From positions 1 through 10,523 of the forward strand of contig CALCCV010000630.1 of the NCBI GenBank assembly GCA_937900305.1: a stretch of DNA of 10,523 nucleotides, read 5' to 3'. The notes beneath the pieces are model-generated. The model made no database searches. It had not been told where the DNA came from and was given only the letters and a program-made list of their open reading frames with translations. The position numbers were made by a program, and so were the translations under genes. Shown piece by piece: positions 6,884-10,523 of this stretch. The stretch's first letter is position 1. Each line of letters starts with the position of its first letter. Source of the stretch: an uncultured Pseudobdellovibrionaceae bacterium (lineage in GTDB: Bacteria; Bdellovibrionota; Bdellovibrionia; Bdellovibrionales; Bdellovibrionaceae).

Positions 6884-7936
6884 TCAAGTGTCGTAAGCCC
6901 ACTCCATCGCTAAGCAAGCCATTGACATGCCTCCGCCCGAGCCGATAAAAAACACAAGATCGCCCTTCTTCAACAGATGTTTGTTGCAAGCATCTGCCAG
7001 CGCCATCCCAATCGAAGCGCTGCCAGTGTAGCCATATTCGCGCATGATATTGTGGGACTTTTCGCGAGGTACATTCAGCTTGTCCAAAGTTTCATAGATA
7101 CTTTGGATGTTAAACTGAGTGATGAAGAATCGTTGAATGTCGCTTGGTTTTTTCCCAATGCGATCGCTGACGATTTCAACCAAACGCGGCCAATGAATGC
7201 CGTTGGTTTCGGGAGGGATTCGCTTAGGGAACGCCAGCAAATGGCCTTTGTCAGCGAGCAATTTTTCGGAAAGTGGAGCTGCAGAACCGCCGCCATAAAT
7301 TCCCATGTAGTCGTGGTACTGGCCGTCGGTGTACAACTGGCTAGCAAGGTACCCACCAGAAGTTCCAGTTTGCACAACAGCTGCGCCCGCGCCGTCGGCA
7401 AAGAGGGTTGCGACTTTATAGTCTTCATAGTTGAGGTACTTACTCATGGCGTACGCACCGACCACTAAAATGTTTTTATAGCGTTCGTCAGCGGTGATGT
7501 ATTTGCTCGCGATATCCAGGCCGGTCACAAAACCTGCGCAGGCCGTGTTTACATCGAAGGTGCCAGCGTGTTTCGCTCCCAAGCGATACTGAACGACGGA
7601 AGCCGTTGAAGGAGACATATAGTCAGGGGTATCAGTGCAGACAATGATGAGATCCAAATCGGCCGCGACCACACCTGCAGCCTTCAGAGCTTTTTCAGCG
7701 GCTGGCATGATGAGATCCGAGGTGCGCTCTTCAGGTTTCATCCATCGTCGAGTTTCAATGTTTCGCTGCTCTCGTAGAAAAGTTCCAATGTCTTTTTTGT
7801 ACAAATCGTCAAAAAAGGAGTTGGGTACAATTCTGTCTGGAGCGTGAAATCCAGTTCCCCGAATCACTCCGCGACGAACACCTTCGGCTTGACTCCTGAT
7901 ATTGATTCCATCCGTTTTTCCACTGATTTCTGTCAT
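6884..7936 (-). CDS. ketoacyl-ACP-synthase-III-like protein with altered catalytic triad (350 aa)
   Basis: The fold is that of the thiolase/FabH family. NTACAGF holds the acyl-accepting Cys133, TLFADGAGAAV (177-187) matches the FabH signature, and GSGGGMSMA (332-340) closes the protein as in FabH. A gap-free comparison with E. coli FabH from memory places Thr273 (FITQFN) where FabH has catalytic His244 (VPHQAN), and Tyr303 (YGYTGSAS) where FabH has Asn274 (GNTSAAS). Without His and Asn the malonyl-decarboxylating step should fail, so an acyl-transfer role, a partner subunit or a different condensation is more likely than housekeeping fatty-acid initiation. About 20 residues precede the family start. 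I chose ATG at 7936 because GAGGGGGG lies just before it; the frame continues 53 codons upstream without family-like sequence. A structured leader and divergent promoter region lie upstream. Confidence 0.88.
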   Translation of the reverse strand: MTEISGKTDGINIRSQAEGVRRGVIRGTGFHAPDRIVPNSFFDDLYKKDIGTFLREQRNIETRRWMKPEERTSDLIMPAAEKALKAAGVVAADLDLIIVCTDTPDYMSPSTASVVQYRLGAKHAGTFDVNTACAGFVTGLDIASKYITADERYKNILVVGAYAMSKYLNYEDYKVATLFADGAGAAVVQTGTSGGYLASQLYTDGQYHDYMGIYGGGSAAPLSEKLLADKGHLLAFPKRIPPETNGIHWPRLVEIVSDRIGKKPSDIQRFFITQFNIQSIYETLDKLNVPREKSHNIMREYGYTGSASIGMALADACNKHLLKKGDLVFFIGSGGGMSMACLAMEWAYDT

Positions 7937-7980
7937 TGGTCCCCCCTCACTCGTTGGCTGATGTAGCTGATGCACTAATG

Positions 7981-8015
7981 GCTTGAATAGGTTTACGCAG
8001 GTAAACTGGTCAAGC
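7981..8015. repeat. nested two-arm inverted repeat in the synthase leader
   Basis: The outer arms GCTTGA (7981-7986) and TCAAGC (8010-8015) are perfect complements. The inner arms GTTTAC (7991-7996) and GTAAAC (8001-8006) are also perfect, around a 4-base centre. The spacers between arms are 4 and 3 bases. It ends 44 bases before the synthase start codon (minus strand), so it could be an operator for a dimeric regulator or a 12-pair RNA hairpin with one internal loop. Confidence 0.55.
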
Positions 8016-8107
8016 GAAGAAATTAGAGTATTAGCTCCTTTTGGCAGAGGCTGATCTTTCGCAAGAGAGTGGCATTTCCGAGGGGAAACTCCCACAATCG
8101 ATGAGTC

Positions 8108-8119
8108 AAAGTCGACTTT
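8108..8119. promoter_or_regulatory. 12-bp perfect palindrome, possible operator
   Basis: AAAGTCGACTTT is fully symmetric, and wider flanks GTCAA / TTGAC (8105-8109 and about 8123-8127) roughly extend the symmetry. It lies 172 bp from the synthase start and about 138 bp from the dehydrogenase start. Confidence 0.3.
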
Positions 8120-8181
8120 CCATTGACCCTTTAGAAACTTTGGGTGAGGTTCCCATTCCTAGGGCAGCAGCTCTAATGAGA

Positions 8182-8239
8182 GTACAGTATATAGAGTCAA
8201 ATAATTTGAGTACAATTTGAGAGACATTCTGAGTGTACA
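8182..8239. repeat. three GTACA boxes next to the dehydrogenase start
   Basis: GTACA occurs at 8182-8186, 8210-8214 and 8235-8239, each preceded by GAG or GAGT (contexts GAGAGTACAG, TTGAGTACAA, GAGTGTACAA). The spacings are 28 and 25 bp, roughly two and a half helical turns. These may be sites for a regulator serving both divergent transcripts. Confidence 0.35.
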
Positions 8240-8257
8240 AAATAGAGGGGGCACAAA

Positions 8258-9004
8258 GTGAATATTCAGTTCGCGTTCAACAACAAAGTCGTTCTAGTTA
8301 CTGGTGGAGCACAAGGCATTGGCTTTGATATCGTTCGTCATTTTCTCCAATCGGGGGCTAAAGTCATTTTGTGGGACTATTCTGAAGGAGCTCTGGCCGC
8401 CGCGGAAAAAGAATTGTCTAGCTTTAAAGGTCAGTTTGCCTGTCAGCGCGTGGACGTTTCTCAGCGGGATTCTCTCACGGCGGCGACGGCAACACTGCCT
8501 TGGCCCGTCGATGTTCTTGTGAACAACGCTGGTATTACGCGCGATAAATCATTTGCGAAACTCACTCCTGAGGATTGGGATTCCGTGATTCAGGTGAATT
8601 TGACCGGTCTTTTCAATGTTACGAAATCTTTGTTTGAAAAATTCAACTCGGCTTCTCAGCACAAGCGCATCATCAATATATCTAGCGTTGTGGGTTTGTA
8701 TGGAAATTTCGGCCAAGCCAATTATGCTGCGGCCAAATCCGGAGTGATTGGTCTCACAAAAACTTTGGCCAAAGAATTGGGTCGAAAAGGATTCACCGTG
8801 AACGCTATTGCGCCGGGTTTTATTAAGACGGCCATGACCAATGCGATGCCAAAAGAAGTTCTTGAGCAAATGGCAGCAAAGGTACCGGTGACTCGACTGG
8901 GAGAGACAGCAGATATCGCCAAGGGCGTGATGTTTTTGGCCAGCGAAGATTCAAGCTACATCAACGGTGCTGTCTTGAGCATCGATGGCGGAATTGTTCT
9001 TTAA
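8258..9004 (+). CDS. FabG-like short-chain dehydrogenase/reductase (248 aa)
   Basis: This is a classical SDR, probably interconverting a 3-oxoacyl and a 3-hydroxyacyl thioester. Motifs in order: cofactor loop TGGAQGIG (15-22), Asp66 in the VDV turn, NNAG (89-92) followed by ITRD, Asn114, and the catalytic set Ser143, Tyr156 and Lys160 (YAAAK). The PGFIKTAMT segment (187-195) and C-terminal SIDGG are typical of FabG and acetoacetyl-CoA reductases, and the length is exactly as expected. Two features argue against NADPH: the FabG Arg in the cofactor loop is Gln19, and the second strand ends in Asp40 (VILWD), the usual mark of NAD(H) users. The start is GTG at 8258, seven bases after AGAGGGGG. 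It is first in a plus-strand operon with two hydrolases and divergent from the synthase-like gene. An annotation pipeline may name it fabG; I would not assume a housekeeping role. Confidence 0.92.
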   Translation: MNIQFAFNNKVVLVTGGAQGIGFDIVRHFLQSGAKVILWDYSEGALAAAEKELSSFKGQFACQRVDVSQRDSLTAATATLPWPVDVLVNNAGITRDKSFAKLTPEDWDSVIQVNLTGLFNVTKSLFEKFNSASQHKRIINISSVVGLYGNFGQANYAAAKSGVIGLTKTLAKELGRKGFTVNAIAPGFIKTAMTNAMPKEVLEQMAAKVPVTRLGETADIAKGVMFLASEDSSYINGAVLSIDGGIVL

Positions 9005-9028
9005 GATTTTTTGATTCAGCGACGGAAA

Positions 9029-9064
9029 TTTCAAATGTATTGAGCTTTTCAAATGTATTGAGCT
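9029..9064. repeat. exact 18-bp tandem duplication
   Basis: TTTCAAATGTATTGAGCT occurs twice with no gap (9029-9046 and 9047-9064), in the 87-bp spacer between the dehydrogenase stop and the first cluster hydrolase. The junction creates TTGAGCTTTTCAA, a small dyad. It ends 27 bases before the ATG, so it could be an operator, a spacing element for an internal promoter, or a recent slippage event. Confidence 0.85.
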
Positions 9065-9091
9065 AGTGAAGAACAGAAATCAGGGGGATCC

Positions 9092-10138
9092 ATGTTCAAA
9101 TCTGATCGTGCCTTAGCAGGCAAGTTTTCAAAAACAATCAGTGCCACCGTGTTGGCGCTTGGCGTTTGCATTTTGTCTGTGACAGCGAGTGCGGCAGGAG
9201 TTTGGCCACGAGAAGCGTTCAAGCAGTTTGTAGATGTGCAAAAAAACTACAAAATCTACACCGAATATCTGCCTGCGAGCGCGGGGCAAAAGACTGTGAT
9301 TTTGCTGAACGGTCTCACCTATTCGACTCGTCAGTGGGATCAATACATCGAACAGCTGCAAAAGCGCGGTGTCGGCGTTTTGGCGATGGATTTCAAAGGG
9401 CAGGGACAAACTCTTTACAAGTATGGACCTGCACTTGATCGCATCAATTTGGATGATCAAGTTGTGGATCTTGTGGCCGTTCTCAAAACCTTGGGGCTGA
9501 CAGGAAAACATTGCTTCGTAGGTCTTTCCTATGGAGGGGGTGTGTTGGGTGCACTGGCTAATGCACATCCCGAAGTGATCGAGACCGCCATTTCTATTGC
9601 CTCGTTCGTGCGACCTTTGCAGGGTCAAGACATTACGATTCGCAGTCAGATTTTGGCAACAAAGCTAATGAATCCTCTGTACCCTTGGAATGACGATGAG
9701 CTTTATGATTTTTACCTGCGCCAAAATGTGTATGCGACTTACCCGTATGCGGAGCCGATCGTTCTCGAGCACCCCTACAGATTAGAGGCCGCTTTTCGAC
9801 TGGCTCAAGGAATTCGTAAGTTTCCATCGTTAGAAGCTGCGAAGTCTTTTCCCAAAGCATCCTTGCATTTGATCATCGCCAACGATGACGAATATGTTCC
9901 GCGCGTTGACTTGGAAGATTATTGGCTCGCGGTGCCCGAAGAGGCTCGCGCTAGCAAACTCTTAATTATGGACAGCAAGCACAAAGTTCCAGAGACGGTG
10001 CCAGAATTCGCCGCGGCCTGGACGGAGCTCATTTTGCATAACGATTCAAGAGTGCAATCTGGCCACGCGATCACGGCTTATCCAAAAGAGATGAAAGTCA
10101 TCATCGACGACAGCCAGGAAGTTATTCAATTGCAATAG
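9092..10138 (+). CDS. exported alpha/beta hydrolase (348 aa)
   Basis: This is a likely periplasmic or secreted serine hydrolase. Residues 1-34 form a long signal peptide: a Lys/Arg-containing start, hydrophobic core around 17-31, and TASA with cleavage near Ala34. The core is a standard alpha/beta hydrolase. The oxyanion strand VILLNGLTYS (69-78) has Asn-Gly where His-Gly is usual. VLAMDFKGQGQT (96-107) follows, then the nucleophile elbow GLSYG with Ser146, the acid Asp265 or Asp266 in IANDDEYVP, and the base His297 in DSKHKVP. After the His come about 50 residues, ending in a Val/Ile-rich tail. ATG at 9092 is preceded by AGGGGGAT. It is 87 bp after the dehydrogenase and 30 bp before the next hydrolase, so the three are likely cotranscribed. 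Export is notable because its neighbours act on cytoplasmic thioesters. It may act on the finished product or on an outside lipid. Confidence 0.88.
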   Translation: MFKSDRALAGKFSKTISATVLALGVCILSVTASAAGVWPREAFKQFVDVQKNYKIYTEYLPASAGQKTVILLNGLTYSTRQWDQYIEQLQKRGVGVLAMDFKGQGQTLYKYGPALDRINLDDQVVDLVAVLKTLGLTGKHCFVGLSYGGGVLGALANAHPEVIETAISIASFVRPLQGQDITIRSQILATKLMNPLYPWNDDELYDFYLRQNVYATYPYAEPIVLEHPYRLEAAFRLAQGIRKFPSLEAAKSFPKASLHLIIANDDEYVPRVDLEDYWLAVPEEARASKLLIMDSKHKVPETVPEFAAAWTELILHNDSRVQSGHAITAYPKEMKVIIDDSQEVIQLQ

Positions 10139-10168
10139 TGCTTTTGAAATATTGAGGGGGAAATCAGA

Positions 10169-10523
10169 ATGGCCTACTTTCACGTGCCCAATTCGACGAT
10201 AGACATCCATTACAACGTCGTCGAAAATATTCTTCCGCAAACGACCTTTTTTATTCATGGCAACTTGGGAAGCAACGTCTGGTGGGAGCCTCTTCAAGAA
10301 GAGATTCAAGCCACCACCAGGTTGCGTGGATCAGGTCATATGATCTGCGCTGAATTTCGCGGCTGTGGAAGTTCCGTGGCTTCTGAGGATTTGGCCGGCA
10401 TGAACATGGAGCTTTTGGCTTCTGATTTCGTTCAACTGTTACGGGAAAAAAATTGGAACTCTGTCAACGTTGTAGGTCACTCCACGGGCGGCCTTATCGC
10501 CATGCTGATGAAGATCGGAAGAG
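10169..10523 (+). CDS. alpha/beta hydrolase, 3' end cut off by the window edge
   Basis: The visible 118 residues are the N-terminal part of an alpha/beta hydrolase. TFFIHGN (26-32) gives the oxyanion His-Gly, AEFRGCGSS (61-69) is the conserved loop after strand four, and GHSTGG (103-108) holds the nucleophile Ser105. No signal peptide is present, so this one should be cytoplasmic, unlike its exported neighbour. ATG at 10169 follows GAGGGGG (10154-10160) by eight bases. It is third in the plus-strand operon, 30 bp after the preceding gene. A thioesterase, esterase or acyltransferase-like function would fit the cluster; the catalytic acid and His lie beyond the edge. The last four codons (KIGR) overlap a stretch identical to an Illumina adapter and may not be genomic. 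Confidence 0.85.
   Translation, partial: MAYFHVPNSTIDIHYNVVENILPQTTFFIHGNLGSNVWWEPLQEEIQATTRLRGSGHMICAEFRGCGSSVASEDLAGMNMELLASDFVQLLREKNWNSVNVVGHSTGGLIAMLMKIGR
10512..10523 (+). other. probable sequencing-adapter remnant at the contig end
   Basis: The last 12 bases, AGATCGGAAGAG, equal the first 12 bases of the standard Illumina TruSeq adapter, and they sit exactly at the end of the window. A chance match at that exact place is very unlikely. The real sequence probably ends at or near 10511. Confidence 0.8.

Larger units (their letters stand above)
7937..8257. promoter_or_regulatory. divergent control region between the synthase-like gene and the dehydrogenase
   Basis: The 321-bp gap has no credible gene. 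It holds a nested dyad (7981-8015), the palindrome AAAGTCGACTTT (8108-8119) and three GTACA boxes (8182, 8210, 8235). A possible minus-strand promoter for the synthase gene is TTGTAC (-35, 8210-8215) with TATACT (-10, 8186-8191) at 18-bp spacing, which two of the GTACA boxes would overlap. I see no good plus-strand pair. The dehydrogenase ribosome site AGAGGGGG is at 8244-8251. Confidence 0.45.

Noticed and set aside
6977..7468. 163-codon open frame antisense to the synthase-like gene
   Set aside because: It is fully inside a well-supported gene on the other strand, has no ribosome site or recognisable motif, and its composition is that of a reversed coding frame.
7937..8095. Upstream extension of the synthase-like gene by 53 codons
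   Set aside because: It would run through the nested dyad and has no similarity to the family; the ATG at 7936 has a clear ribosome site.
8258..9004. Polyhydroxyalkanoate reductase (phaB) in a storage-polymer operon
   Set aside because: The sequence resembles FabG/PhaB, but no polymerase (phaC), phasin or thiolase (phaA) is in the window.
9128..9628. 166-codon open frame antisense to the exported hydrolase
   Set aside because: Same reasoning: the hydrolase frame carries all the catalytic motifs and a signal peptide; the antisense frame has none.
4580..10523. Identity of the cluster as the OleABCD olefin pathway
   Set aside because: The gene families match, but the synthase lacks the OleA His/Asn, the dehydrogenase is a short classical SDR unlike OleD, and the visible hydrolase nucleophiles are Ser where OleB has Asp.
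1..10523. CRISPR array, tRNA/rRNA genes, insertion sequence or phage genes
   Set aside because: No regularly spaced repeats, cloverleaf-like sequence, rRNA-like stretch, transposase or phage motif was seen on either strand.

Overview
The window looks like chromosomal DNA of a Gram-negative bacterium of moderate GC content. The style of the secreted proteins (short signal peptides, beta-barrel outer-membrane proteins, signal-peptide-bearing alpha/beta hydrolases, a lipobox lipoprotein) and of the lipid genes suggests a Bdellovibrio-like or related deltaproteobacterial lineage. That placement is an impression from protein style; no marker gene is present. The last 12 bases match the start of the common Illumina adapter, so the right edge is probably a contig end carrying untrimmed adapter.

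Left part (1-4464), cell-envelope and unassigned genes. It starts with a 5'-open P-loop protein resembling HPr-kinase-like ATPases. This gene converges, with a 14-base overlap, on a secreted 533-residue serine hydrolase. Next comes a gap holding the degraded C-terminus of an outer-membrane protein and a strong inverted repeat. Then follow an intact small outer-membrane beta-barrel protein and, convergent with it, a lipoprotein that may contain repeated OB-like beta domains.

Right part (4580-10523), an acyl-chain cluster on both strands. An acyl-CoA synthetase and a ketoacyl-synthase-III-like protein lie on the minus strand, with a small secreted six-cysteine protein between them on the plus strand. 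A classical short-chain dehydrogenase and two alpha/beta hydrolases (the second cut by the window end) run divergently on the plus strand. All five lipid genes have an unusual ribosome-binding region built on a run of five or six G, which the other genes lack. The synthase keeps its nucleophilic cysteine, but the His and Asn needed for decarboxylative condensation are replaced by Thr and Tyr. A plausible scheme is: acid activation to acyl-CoA, Cys-mediated acyl transfer, keto/hydroxy redox by the dehydrogenase, and hydrolysis or transfer by the two hydrolases. The gene families parallel the OleABCD olefin pathway, but the active sites differ from it, so the product is unknown.

The control regions are rich in structure: a nested two-arm dyad and a perfect palindrome before the synthase, three GTACA boxes in the divergent promoter region, an exact 18-bp tandem duplication before the first cluster hydrolase, and AACTAT/CAGACGA repeats before the synthetase.
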